Assembly: GCA_033032865.1 (NCBI GenBank) | Contig: JAWHQI010000099.1 | Location: 4,081,501 to 4,145,500, forward strand | Source of the DNA: Dactylorhiza incarnata | Taxonomy: Eukaryota; Streptophyta; Magnoliopsida; Asparagales; Orchidaceae | Reading direction: 5' to 3' | DNA length: 64,000 nucleotides | Shown: positions 21,619 to 32,631 of the stretch, piece after piece | Layout of the letters: every line of letters begins with the position of its first letter | How positions within the stretch are numbered: position 1 is the stretch's first letter | The notes under the pieces: model-generated | What the model was told of the DNA's origin: nothing | Seen by the model: the letters and a program-made list of their open reading frames with translations, nothing else | Database searches by the model: none | Made by a program: the position numbers and the translations under genes

Positions 21619-21702
21619 TTTTCTTTGTTAGGGAGTTATCCATACCACAAATCATGTTACAAGGACTTGCATCATCCAAAATGTGATGTCTGTCATCAAT
21701 TT
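21619..21702 (+). CDS. DA1-like LIM-domain gene, LIM exon 2 (second zinc module)
   Basis: After an ATTATTTTAG acceptor the exon opens in phase 0, matching the donor of the preceding exon, with FSLLGSYPYHKSCYKD and then LHHPKCDVCHQF. The donor TTT/GTAAGA ends it. This is the second zinc module of the same DA1-type LIM domain. The phase agreement and the clean splice signals argue that the two exons belong together and were functional until recently. Further exons toward 21850 (a possible PSCSQC piece near 21870) are too diverged to call. Confidence 0.65.
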
Positions 21703-21938
21703 GTAAGATTTTTTCTTTCTTTTTAAACCTTCGATCATCCTAATTAAGTGGTTCCACTTAGACTTTTACTCTTAAACATTGTTCATAATATATAGAATCC
21801 ATTTTGTTTATCATGTTTGAGAATCTACAATTATATTTTACTTTATGATACATGGAGAAAAATCAAGATCATTCCTTCATGTTCTCAATGTGTCCCCTTT
21901 TGATTAAATTAACAAAAAATTTTGGATTCCTCCATCCT

Positions 21939-21941
<3 letters not shown>

Positions 21942-22025
<84 letters not shown>
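21942..22025. repeat. (CT)n microsatellite, about 41 units
   Basis: An uninterrupted CTCT run with no visible variants, about 150 bp downstream of the possible next DA1-like exon. Confidence 0.98.
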
Positions 22026-22027
<2 letters not shown>

Positions 22028-22599
22028 GAGTGGTTATTATAATTCTTGGAAGTAAATTAGTACCCCCATGATTTTAGGTCGCATGCACGAGGGGCATCCC
22101 CTTGGCATCGATGTTTCCTCACATCTCTGACTCAGAAAATTAACTCTGGAGATCCTAGCAATGGACTTATCATAAAGAACTACCAAATTTTACTGATGGT
22201 CTGATTTCATGAAGAAATACTGGTTGCTGGAGGATGAGGATATCAATTTTGTTGTATCATCAGTTATAGCTTGAATATAAACAGGGGAACTTAAAAATTA
22301 GCTGATCAATTTTATAGATTGTTGTGAAGCTGTGTGAGCTTCGTTGTAATGGTTGTGTGTATAGGGGTTTTAGGAGATATTCTATAATTTTAACTTCCGA
22401 TAAATAAAAAGTTGTTTAAAATTAAATTTTTCTTATTGCTTAATTGATTTATTCTTTGGAGTGAAACTCACACTGCCTCGTACCCTACTTAGGCTTTGTT
22501 TTAATTGAAGTGGAGGAAGTAAAATGAAAGCCAAACAATTTTTAGGTTCATGACACATATGCAGTAATTTTGTTAAATTGAGCAATATATTGGGCATGC
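22026..22599. other. Unassigned DNA
   Basis: No domain, transposon end or RNA gene recognised. Base composition resembles intron or intergenic DNA. Confidence 0.4.
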
Positions 22600-23007
22600 A
22601 ATTTTTTAAAAAAAATTCCCAATTTATTATTTGTCGCGGTATGAAACCGTGGCAAATAGTTTTTTAAAAATATCAAAAATAGTATTAGCCAGGGTTTCAA
22701 ACCGTGGCTAATAGTCAGACTATTTGCCACGGCCGAAAGCCATGGAAAATACTCCTTTTTAACGTTATGAAGAACATTTTGTTAGGGCCTAAAACCGTGG
22801 CAAAAGGTCAAGGTATTAGCCACGACAGTTTTTTTGTGTGGCTAATACTATTTGCTACGGCCAATCCATGGCTAAAAACCTTTCTCCACGCGACCTTTAG
22901 CCACAATTTTTTTCTGTGGCTATACCGTGGCTAAAGCAATTTAGCCACGGTCTTGGACTTTTTGCCAGGGAAATTTGCCCTGGCCAAAAGTCTATTTTCT
23001 TATAGTG
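22600..23007. mobile_element. Terminal region of a CACTA-type DNA transposon
   Basis: The right edge reads TCTATTTTCTTATAGTG, the complement of a CACTATAAGAAAA terminus typical of plant CACTA (En/Spm) elements. Inside it are many direct and inverted copies of GCCACGG, CCGTGGC and TTAGCCACGG, the subterminal repeats such elements use for transposase binding. I could not find the opposite CACTA end, so this may be one end of a truncated copy. Confidence 0.65.
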
Positions 23008-23279
23008 TACACACCCAAGGACACGCCCGTGTACCAGGTCGTGTTTGCTGACACGACCCTATACATGGCCATGTAAATTAATTCACTAAGCCATGTAGCT
23101 CTTGGGTAAAGTGAGTTCTGGACACAACATGCACACGCCCGTGTCCCAGGCCGTGTACAACCTTAAAGGCCTTAAATAACCTCCAAAGCACACCCAATCA
23201 ACCCCAAACCTACATGGGACTTCCCTAAGGCTCTAAAGTTTCTCATGACCTCTTTTTATTTGGGTTTGGGGGTGTTACA
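23008..23279 (-). repeat. Fragment of a chromovirus-type Gypsy LTR
   Basis: On the minus strand it starts TGTAACACCCCCAAACCC at 23279, a start typical of plant Del/Tekay LTRs, and carries ACACGCCCGTGT-like inverted words at about 23020-23155. It is cut at the CACTA end and interrupts the RNase H of the Tat-like element. Confidence 0.55.
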
Positions 23280-23585
23280 ATGTTGCTCAACCTTTCGTAT
23301 GACATTGCTTACGTAATAGATCAGAAGTTGTTTATTCCCTTCTTTTCGGGCAAGGACCGAGCTCACGGCTTGTTTCCCGACCCTTAGATAGTGGAAGAGG
23401 TCGTCTCCTTCCATTGGCCCTTGTAGTAATGGTTCTTGTGTTAGATAATGCTTCAAGATCTCGAATGCTTCTTCGCACTTTGATGTACATCCAAACTTTT
23501 GGTCATTTTGAAGAGTTTTGAAGAACGAAGAGCACTTTTCTCCGGGTTTAGATTGGAACTTGCTCAAACTGGTCAAGTGTTGCAC
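23280..23585 (-). pseudogene. Tat-like RNase H start, truncated
   Basis: This minus-strand frame resembles the RT/RNase H junction and RNase H start of Gypsy pol: CEEAFEILKHYL, PLLQGPMEGDDLFHYL, VSSVLARKEGNKQ and IYYVSNVIRKVEQH. It ends where the TGTAACACCC LTR fragment begins, so most of RNase H and all of integrase are missing. Confidence 0.65.
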
Positions 23586-23671
23586 CTACTTATACCTTTA
23601 TGCAACCATCTCCATGATGATCTTCACCTTGTTAGAATTAGGATGTACTCCTACTGGAGTCAGAATATGGC

Positions 23672-24507
23672 TCAAGAACTTTCCATTCCCTTCTCCAAAT
23701 ACACATTTAATGGGTTGAGACTCATTTTGCACTTTCTCAACGTTGTGAAGGTCTCAACCAAGCTATCAAGATGTTCCTGAATGATCTTGTTATTTACCAT
23801 GAGTTCATCTATATAGACCTCCAAGTTCCGCCCTTTTTTCTCCTTGATGACGTGATTCATCATCTGATGATTGGTTTCCCGGACGTTCCTCAGCCCAAAG
23901 AGCTTCATCTTATTGATGTAATATTCATCAACTGTGATGAAGGAGACATCATGACGGTCAGGAGGATGCATTCTGATCTGGTGGTGTCTTGAAAAAACAT
24001 CAAGAAAGCTCATTATAGGAAAACCAATGACTGATTTAACCAGCACATCGATTCATGGCAATAAGGTAACAATCCTTAGAACATGCTTTATTAAGAAGCG
24101 AAAAATCAATACACATTCTCCACTTCCTCCCATCCTTTTTCACCATTACAACATTAAATACCCAACCTAGGCACTGAATCTCCAATACAAAACCTGCCTC
24201 TAGCAGCTTCTTCACCTCTTCAAGAATGGGCTCAGCCAAGGTAGTGGCTATCACCATCTTTTTGATGCCTTATAGGGCAAACACCTGAATCAAGGTTAAG
24301 ATGGTGGCACACCACGTCAATGTCGATGTATGGCATGTTTGTGGTGCTCAATGTGAAGATGTCCACGTTCTCCAGGAGGCAAGCTGCGATCTTCTGCTTG
24401 TCTTCTTCCTTCAGCTCCCCGGTGATCTTCACACTTTCGGGCCTCCCACCCACAGTCACTATCTTCACCTCTTCTGCCACCTCCAAGCATGCCATATATT
24501 CTAGCAC
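23672..24507 (-). pseudogene. Tat-like Gypsy reverse transcriptase, decayed
   Basis: Three frames join to one domain: 24507-24232 ends with the approach to RT (YIDIDVVCHHLNLDSGVCP). 24257-24036 has VKKLLEAGFVLEIQ, VMVKKDGRKWRMCIDF and LLNKACSKDCYLI. 24046-23672 has MSFLDVFSRHHQIRMHPPD and VYIDELMV, the position of the catalytic YVDD box. The second catalytic aspartate there has become glutamate (IDEL), which would disable the enzyme even without the frameshifts. Confidence 0.75.
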
Positions 24508-24649
24508 CTTGTCTACTTATCGTTCCTCCTCCTTCCAGCCGATCAAATTTACAGCATTGAGGTGCACTCACGGGATATCTTTGGGTCATTATGGATCCTG
24601 ATCTGCAGTCCTCCTTAGTTTTACTTCAAGCACTAGTGGTACGAGGAGG

Positions 24650-25060
24650 GAACAGGCGGGAAGTCACTAATCAGTGACCTTCCAAAGATAGCATTATAAC
24701 TATTATGAGTGTCAATGATGATAAACTGATAGTTCCTTGAAGTTCCACCGAGGGTGATGAGCTCCACTCCTCCGTCTACCTTCTTTCTTTCTCTTGAAAA
24801 TCCAAAGAGCTGTCCATGTAACTCCGCTTCTTGGAATATACCTTTATCTCATCAAATGCCTTTTTGAATACCATATTGACATATAACTTCCATTCTCCGC
24901 TAGGATCCGAGATATTGTGAAGATCTTGATCATTATCTGGATAACGATTACATCATGAAATGGGGTTTCATTCCCCAACATGTCTTCTTTAGAGATGGTG
25001 ATATCTCTCACCGGCGAGGTACCTAGGAGGTCGAAGTGACACTCCAATGATATATTGCAT
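24650..25060 (-). pseudogene. Tat-like aspartic protease, decayed
   Basis: The minus-strand frame around 25047-24844 gives HDVIVIQIMIKIFTISRILA followed by ENGSYMS, matching the Gypsy pattern in which a conserved Leu-Val-Asp-(Ser/Asn)-Gly-Ser active site follows. The catalytic Asp is replaced by Glu. Downstream are ELITLGGTSRNYQF and a YNAIFGRSL-like stretch typical of the domain end. Confidence 0.55.
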
Positions 25061-25299
25061 GGAGACTTCCCTTTAAGGAATCCTCTTCTCTGAATCCTTC
25101 ATGGATGACTCTGATCCCTCAACACGCCCCAATATCCCCCTTGTATTCACATCTTCTCTGGTACGGGGCCTAAACCAACTCTCCCTCAGCAGGACCCATC
25201 GATGTTGATCTTCCACCTCTTCCTTGGGTATTCTTTCTCCAATTCTCCTTCTTGCCTCCAAAAACAGGCATATAGCTGTGGCATGCCCCTCCACTTGAT

Positions 25300-26361
25300 A
25301 CAAGTCATAATAGAGATGGGAATTCCCGCGTGGATGCCTTTGATGTTGATTCCTTCCCTGTGGCAGACCTCCTTATTGGGTAGTCGCCATTGCTTCTCGG
25401 GGAGGAGATCGGTTCTGCCTCTCACCTCTCTATGGCCTCTCGGGAGGATTGAAATGTGTTTGCCACTCAGGAGAGAGATACCTTGTCGGTACCATAGGAC
25501 CAGGTCTTCTTGCCAACCTCCATGGTAGCCTTTTCATTGGGGGTTGAAACCTCTATCAGGTCCCCAACTTTTCAGAGCCATGACCGACCTCCTTATTTTC
25601 AGCCTCCCCGGCTCATCCTGCCTTCTTTGCTCCATCCTCCTTCCCCCTATGGGGTCCTGGATTATTCCGCTCTAGTCAACCTCGTGAGCGAATAAGAAAC
25701 TACTATTTGTGGCTTCTCCTTCTATGAACCAACCCACTAGAGCGATCAGGTCTTCGAAGGAGACTAGTTGATCTTTGCTTACTTTGAGCTTGAAGAAACA
25801 TTTTTGCAAACCGAAAGTGAGTGTCAGTTGAAGAGTGAAACTATCCATCTCTTAGATGTTATGGGTTTTCTTCTGGAAACGGTCAATGTAGATCCCCAGC
25901 GTCTCATTAGCTTCTTGCTTAAGTAGGAATAGGATCAGTGGTACTTTCTTCCTTTTTTGGATGTTCCGAACCTCAACATCAACCCATTGCACAAATATTC
26001 AAAGTAATACATGGAGCTTGCTTGCAACTCGTGAAACCTATTTTTGTCCTTCCCTTGATGGTAATTGTGAAGAACCCACACTTAAAGGAGCCAGTAAAAG
26101 TTTGAATAGAAACAACATCATCAAACCATTTCAAGTGTTGGATGGGGTCATCCTTCCCTATTATTAACTCAAAGAGGGTTCTCTGAACCCTTTGAGGACT
26201 GAGGCAGATAAGATCTGGTCACAAAATGGACTTGTCAGTCCATACAGGTGAGCTTGCAGCTGGTGATCCTGCTCTAGCGTGCAGAAGGGAGCTCCTTGCG
26301 AACTCATCGGGGGTCGAGTTCGTCGAAGAGAATTCCTTGTGAGCTCGTTGGGGGACCTCAC
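25300..26361 (-). pseudogene. gag: Tat-like gag, decayed
   Basis: Starts near 26361 with RSPNELTRNSLRRTRPPMSS, then FCDQILSASVLKGFREPSL and a DDPIQHLKWF-like block typical of Tat/Retand gag. Several frameshifts follow. At about 25425-25200 there is a Cys/His-containing stretch in the zinc-knuckle region. The gene is not expressible. Confidence 0.6.
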
Positions 26362-26552
26362 TACTGCTGAAGTTGCTGAGTTCTTCTTGAGCGATCCCCT
26401 TTACCGGTAGCTGGGATGGTTCCCCCTCTTTTGATGGGGTGATAAGTCATGGCGAGGTTGTCGTGACCTTCGCGTGAGGTGTGAGTAGAGCTCGCATAGT
26501 ATCTTTCATCATCACACTAAATCTGAAAAGTCAGTTCGCGTTATGAACTTAC

Positions 26553-28115
26553 TGTTGGAACATGCTTTTCGCATCTCTTGGTTTGACAATAACAAATCCA
26601 ATTATATTTCATCATACTTGTTTTGTGTTTATAGTATGCAGGATTCAGTGCTTTCAAATCTCCATGGAAATATGTTTTTGTTACTACCGCGCAATGTCAG
26701 TACTACCGCTGGCACTAGTGTTTGTTCGATGAAAAGGATGCTGCGTTCAATGAACTGTCGTTCGACGAAATGAAACCTGCATTTGACGAACTGCATGCTC
26801 TACCATAGCGCTCGACGAAATACATGCTTTACCGCGGCGCGTTAGAACTACCGCTGACATTAGCGATCGATGAAATGAAGTTCAACAAAAAGAAAGCTGC
26901 GCTCGATGAAATGCTTATCACTGCGTTCGACGAATTTGCGATCGACGAAAGCCGAATCCCGTTCGACGAAATATAAGGCCGGTTCGACAAAGATGCGCCC
27001 GACGAAAAGAAATGTGCTCTACTGCGGAGCGTTAGCACTAACGCTGGCGTTAGCATATATGGAAACTATTGACAGAAAGGAAATAGTGGAGAAAAAGGAA
27101 TGTCGATGGGTCGCTGTGTTTGGCATGTACTATTGCAGCGCGTTAGGTCTAACGCCCGACGGTAGCTTTTTGGAAACATCCCGTCTGCAGTTGATTGAGA
27201 AGCAGATTTGGAAGGAGATAATGGTTGATGGAAGGAAATCTCGCTAACGCGGGGCTTTAGCGGTACCGCGGTGCGCTAGTTTTTTGCGCTCAGAATATTG
27301 CCTAAACTACCACGATCTGTGTGCTTCATTGCCATATGTGGATACCGCGGGGCCGTAGTACTTCCGCATGCGGTAGTGGCTGATTCTATAAAAAGATGCG
27401 CGCCTCCTCCGTTGTTGCTTGCTGTTCCAGAATGATTTGAAACCATATTTTCAGAGCACTCGTGAGAGCCATCTCAAGCAGCCCAAAGAACTCCGTCAAT
27501 GATCGTGAACGCAAAAGAACTTGAAGACCTATCTGATTGCATCTACATCGACATCAAGTTCTTTATTTGAGGGAGTCTTAGTTTTTGTCTTGATTTAGAA
27601 TTCAAATTGTAACCTTATATCTTTTGTTCGGTAGAGGAACTCGCCACACGACGACTAGGGCCTTGTGAGGACTAGGGGAAATTCGCCTCGCGTTGGTGAC
27701 TATGTCTAGGGTGTAGATCTAGGGGGTACTCGAGGCCTTTCCGGTGATGGAAGGGCTAGAGCGGCTTGAGGCCTTATCTGGGGAGAGATAGGCTACAACC
27801 AACCGGTCCTTAGGAGAAGGGTCGGTATAGAAAACCAAAAGAGTTTTCATTGGTCGCCTCTTTCCAAGCGTTATTGGGAAAAGTTTTGTAATCACATTTA
27901 TTTCAAGTTAATGATTAATGAAAATATGTTTGTCTGTTTATCTCTGATTCGTGCTTAATGATATTCATTGATTCAAACCTAAAAGCAATTTTCACAGTCG
28001 CTAACGCTGAGCGGTAACCCTACCGCTGGCGGTAGCAGTAAAGAAATAATTTCTCTATATAATTTCAAAAATCTTAAAACCCTTATTCACCCCCCCCCTC
28101 TAAGGGCGACTAAAG
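26553..28115 (+). repeat. Copia-3 5' LTR
   Basis: Aligns with 41993-43571. TATAAAAA box at 27387-27394. From 26700 to 27350 it holds many TTCGACGAA and CTAACGC/GGTAGC inverted words. Its 3' end next to the primer site lacks the last bases (ATCCAACA) present in the 3' LTR. Confidence 0.92.
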
Positions 28116-28127
28116 TGGTATCAGAGC
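28116..28127 (+). other. Copia-3 primer-binding site
   Basis: TGGTATCAGAGC, initiator-Met tRNA type, at the 5' LTR boundary. Confidence 0.9.
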
Positions 28128-28162
28128 TAGGTTATTCCAATTCGATCTAACGACCGGGAATA

Positions 28163-29925
28163 ATGGCGCTCCGTGATCTCGCTTTCCATGAGGGGCAAGG
28201 AATCAGTAGACCTCTGTTGTTTACCGGAACTGATTATAATTACTGGAGAATGCGTATGCGTTGTTTTCTGATAAACTTAGATCTAGATGTATGGGCATGT
28301 ATTGAAACTCCATACACTTCTCCTACATACATTGTTGGAGAAGTAACCATGGAAAAACCAAGGGATAGATGGGACGATGGAGATAAGGATAGGTGTAAGA
28401 ATAATGCGAAAGCAATGAATGCTTTGTTCTGTGCTCTTGATAGGACTGAATTTAATAGAGTAAGTGCATGTGAAACTGCTTATGATATTTGGAACTTATT
28501 AGAAATAACGCATGAAGGTACCTCGCAGGTCAAAGATTCAAAACTATTCCAACTGGAATCTGAATTTGAGAGGTTCGGGATGGATCCAAATGAGGACGTC
28601 GACGCCATGTACACTCGATTCACCAAGATCGCCAATGCCTCAAAAATTCTTGGAAAAACATTTTCAAACGGCGACTTGGTGAGAAAGATTCTTCGATCAC
28701 TCCCACCAAAGTTCAATCCAAAAGTGACGGCGATTTCCGAATCGCATGATCTTAGGCGGCTCCAAATTGAGAGCCTCATTAACCTTAAAACCCATGAGGT
28801 AGAACTCAAGATTCAAGAAGAGGAGTACAACAAGGAACCAAAGAAGAAAGCCTTGGCACTGAAGTCAAGAAAATAAGATGACGACGAGGAAGATGACGAG
28901 GAGAGTCTCTTTGTGAAGAACTTCACTAAGCTCATGAAGAATCCGGAAAGGAGGAACACCTTCCGGAAATTTTTCCGAAAGGGATCTTCATCCAAAAGAG
29001 AGAAGAAGGAGAAGTCTAGCGACGACGACGAAGAGCGGCCACCTCCTGAGTGCTTCCACTGTAGGAAGACCGGGCATATTAGAAGTCAATGCCCAAAATT
29101 CCTGAAGGAGAAAAAAGAAAAGCGGGTTAAAGGAAAGGAGAAGAAGAAGGTCTTAAAAGCTGCAACATGGGATGACTCTTCCTCCAGTTGCTCAAGTATT
29201 TCAAGCTCAAGCGATGATGATGAGGCAAACTTGTGCCTTATGGGGAAAAGCAATGAATCAACCGACGACAGTGCAGTGTCCAAAGCGACACTGAGGTAAT
29301 CCCCTCTAACTATGTTGATCTTTATTCCGAATACTTAAGAACTTGCAAATCTTTTGGCAAAACTTTAAAAGATCTTGATCTACTTAAAACTGAAAATAAA
29401 ATTCTTTTGAAACAAAATCAAAAATTAAATAAGGAAGTTTTTGCCTTGGGAAAGGAGATGGAGTCCTGCCAAAAGAATGATGATCTCTTGGTAACGACTA
29501 GAAAACTTGAAACTGATCTTTCTAATGCTCTCTCCAATATCGAATCACTCTGGTAACAAAAGAGAGACTTAGAAAGAAATTTGAAACTCTCTCTTTCTAA
29601 TATTGAGAATGAAAAGAAAAATTTTGCAAATAGATGCGGAAATTTAGTTAGTGAAAATTTTGCATTAAAAGCTAAAATCCATGACCTTAACTTAGCCATA
29701 GAAAAATTCGGTGTTGGCCAGAAAAGTCTTGATATGATTTTGGCCAACCAAAGGCATGGTAGTGCAAAACTTGGTCTAGGTTTTGTCTCTGCTAACTACC
29801 GCCCGACGGTAATGACTAACGCGGGCGGTAGTACCAAAACTCATAATTCATCAAATAATCACAAATCTGGAATCTATTCTGCTGATTCCCCATCCTCCAA
29901 CAAGAGTCCACAACAAAAACTGTGA
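28163..29925 (+). pseudogene. gag: Copia-3 gag with SIRE-type extension, disabled
   Basis: Starts MALRDLAFHEGQGISRPL, 36 bases after the primer site. The capsid-like part (LLFTGTDYNYWRMRMRCFL) runs to a premature TAA at 28874-28876. The same frame then continues with an acidic and a basic stretch to the knuckle CFHCRKTGHIRSQC (about 29055-29095). One frameshift near 29280 moves to another frame with a long coiled-coil-like segment (LKTENKILLKQNQKLNKEV), one more stop near 29554, and an end at 29925. Such a long helical C-terminus is typical of SIRE gag. Two breaks plus the shift make it a pseudogene. Confidence 0.88.
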
Positions 29926-31254
29926 AAGTTCTCAACCCCTTTTGTGTTATGTGCCAAGTGCCATCACTTCGGGCATACCTTAGACTCCTGCAGGCTGAAG
30001 GGTCGATGCACTGTCAAGCAAATCTGGGTGCCTAAGGTTTCCACCTATTCTATGGGAGGAACCACCTGGGTATCCGGATCTTTACTCTCATCTTCTTGTT
30101 AGGTATGTTGGCAGGCTAAGGAAAAGGAAGCCATGTGGTACTTGGACTCGGGGTGCTCCAAGCACATGACGGGCGATAAAGCAAAATTCCTTAGCCTCAC
30201 TAAGAAGATAGGAGGAATGGTGACATTTGGGGACAATGGAAAGGGAAGGATATTAGGCACCAGTACTGTTGGTAACAATTCTTTCTCTCTTACTAATGTC
30301 TTATATGTAGAAGGTTTGAAACATAACTTGATTTCTATTAGTCAACTTTGCGATAAAGGTCTAAATGTTTTATTTGAGTCTTCTACTGATTTATGCAAAA
30401 TTATAGATCCTAAAACCAATAGTATTGTACTAACTGCACCACGAATTCACAATGTGTATCTAATTGCCTTTCATGATCTATCACGTGTGTCTCTCAAATG
30501 TCTTATATCAAAAAAAGAAGAACTTGAATTATGGCATAGGCGTCTCGGTCACTCTAGCATCAAATTAATTTTAAAATTGTCAAAGATTAAACTCATTAAA
30601 GGTCTGTCTATGCTAAATGGAAATCTATCTTCTTTATGCTCGCCATGCCAAAAAGGAAAATTTTCAAAAACATCGTTTAAGAGTAAAAAGGAAATATCCA
30701 CTTCAAGACCCTTACAACTAATTTACATGGATCTATTTGGACCCATTAGCACATGTAGTCTTGGTGGTAAAAAGTACACTTATGTTTTAATTGATGATTA
30801 TTCTAGATTTACTTGGACCTTATTTCTCACCTCCAAATCTGATGCGTTTTTTGAATTTACAAAGCTTTGCAATCGTATTCAAAATGAATTAGATCTGAAA
30901 ATCAAGTGTATACGATCGGATCATGGAGGGGAATTTGAAAACAATAGCTTCACCACTTTTTGTAATAATCTAGGTATTAAACACGAATTTTCCGCTCCAC
31001 GCACTCCCCAACAAAACGGTGTGGTGGAGAGGAAAAATAGAACTCTTCAAGAACTTGCACGCACCATGCTATCCGAATATGGGTTGCCTAGATATTTTTG
31101 GGCCGAAGCCGTAAATACATCATGTTATGTCATAAATCGTGTTATGCTTCGCCCTATTTTGAAATTAACTCCATATGAATTATACTTTCAAAAGAAACCT
31201 AATGTATCGTATTTTCATGTCTTTGGTTGTAAATGTTTTATCCTAAACACCAAG
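29926..31254 (+). pseudogene. pol: Copia-3 pol 5' part: second knuckle, protease, integrase (interrupted)
   Basis: A second knuckle, CAKCHHFGHTLDSC, lies at about 29955-29995 in a short frame. The main frame from 30133 starts MWYLDSGCSKHMTGD with the protease DSG triad. Integrase follows: zinc-binding WHRRLGHSS to CSPCQKGK, then catalytic parts around MDLFGPI, SDHGGEFENN and PQQNGVVERKNR, and the conserved VFGCKCFIL. The frame is broken at 31254 by GP-2 in the integrase C-terminal region and resumes at 38001. The integrase core itself has no stops. Confidence 0.9.
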
Positions 31255-31259
31255 GATGC

Positions 31260-32517
31260 TGATGAGTCCCCATCTTATACACATATTTGGACTCATCCGG
31301 GCCATTTTTTCCATTCAGTCCATTGCACTTTAGCCCCATTTTAGCTCATAATTATCACTCTCCGCTAGGTGCACGTCTTGGCTCGTTTCGGTGTTATTTT
31401 CTTGTTCATCCTTGTTACAAGTTGTTATGCTGTGTTAAGTGCCACTTTCAGTGGCCAGACTGGTGTCGTATGCTGGAACAGGAGTCGTGCAGGTGTTCCC
31501 GGTACAATTCTGTACAGGAACACTGCGCACGATCACTGGTTCCTTAGCGCACGACCACTGGTCGTGCGCCTTTGATCGTGCGCACTTAACGCCCATTTCA
31601 TGAGTTCTGTTTGGCTTATCGCACGACCACTGACGCTAGTGCGCACGACCGCTGGTCGTGCGCCATTGCTCGTGCGAACATGTATTTTATAAATTTATTT
31701 CACTGCAGGCTCCTCCCAGGCAGCGCGCACGATCGCAGAATTCCAGTGCGCACGACCAGTGGTCGTGCGCCAATGACCGTGCGTGGTATTCATTCCAGCG
31801 CCTATATATACGCCTGTTCCGTTTTTAGGGCATTCATTCAGCCGTGGGTAAGCGATTTGCCGTCCGTACGCCGGCGATTTCCCTTCCAGGACACCCCCAC
31901 TTCATCTCCTACGCAAGGGGAAGTCTTCTCCAACCATTCTGACCATTCCTCCATCGTCCGAGAGCATTCTCCTCCACCCGCAAGCCCTCAAGCCGCTGTT
32001 TTCCCGTTCTAGTCCGGTGAGAAGAAGAAGAATCCTGAGGTAGAAGACGACGGGACTACGTAGAGAGATCGTGACAGTTTCTCTACACCGGAAGCATAGT
32101 CCGCCCGAGTCTGGAGGTGGCTTGACAACCTACCATTCCGGCCGTGAACGGCCGCTAGTCTTCATCCTTTGGTTATTTCTTTCCTCTTGCTTTCGTTGTA
32201 ATCTTTGAATCATTGAGATGTTGAACAGTATTATGCTTGGTTTGATTGCAATGAATGTTTCTCCCTCTTTCTTCATTGTTTGTTTGTGAATCGTTTCGCC
32301 TCCACTCACTCACTCACGCACTTAAGGTGTTCGATTCGCGTTAGCAAGAGCTAACGGCGTTTGTGAAGAGGTGTTTGCGACCCTCATTTCTTCTCACACT
32401 AGTCACACAACCTGATTCGTACACCCAACCTGCATTCCTCAAGAGACCGACACTCGGGGATTTATTCCCAACTTTATTACTTGAACGATCGGTGCACTTG
32501 CCGAAATAATCGCATCA
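31260..32517 (+). repeat. GP-2 5' LTR
   Basis: TATATATA box at 31803-31810. Upstream at 31535-31790 are repeated GCGCACGACCACTGGTCGTG palindromes. It differs from the 3' LTR at roughly two dozen positions by eye, mostly transitions and many at CpG. Confidence 0.95.
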
Positions 32518-32523
32518 AGTTTT

Positions 32524-32541
32524 TGGCGCCGTTGCCGGGGA
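32524..32541 (+). other. GP-2 primer-binding site, tRNA-Asp
   Basis: TGGCGCCGTTGCCGGGGA, an 18-base match to the 3' end of plant tRNA-Asp, six bases past the LTR. Confidence 0.92.
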
Positions 32542-32631
32542 ATGCAGGCGTGTAACGTTTTGTGTTGTGACTTTCGTTACACGAGCAGTTGTTTCTGATT
32601 TTCTTTGTTTTCTTTTTGTTTTTGATAGTGC

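Larger units (their letters stand above)
23280..26552 (-). mobile_element. Tat-like Gypsy element, heavily decayed, left portion
   Basis: On the minus strand from right to left: gag (about 26361-25300), protease (about 25050-24650), reverse transcriptase (24507-23672) and RNase H (23585-23280). No domain is in one open frame. The left end is cut by an LTR fragment at 23279. The right side is interrupted by Copia-3 at 26553 and the element resumes at 43577. Confidence 0.75.

Noticed and set aside
21840..21900. Third DA1-like exon (PSCSQC-like piece)
   Set aside because: Only a few residues agree, spacing to the preceding exon is wrong for the family, and no clean acceptor fixes the frame.
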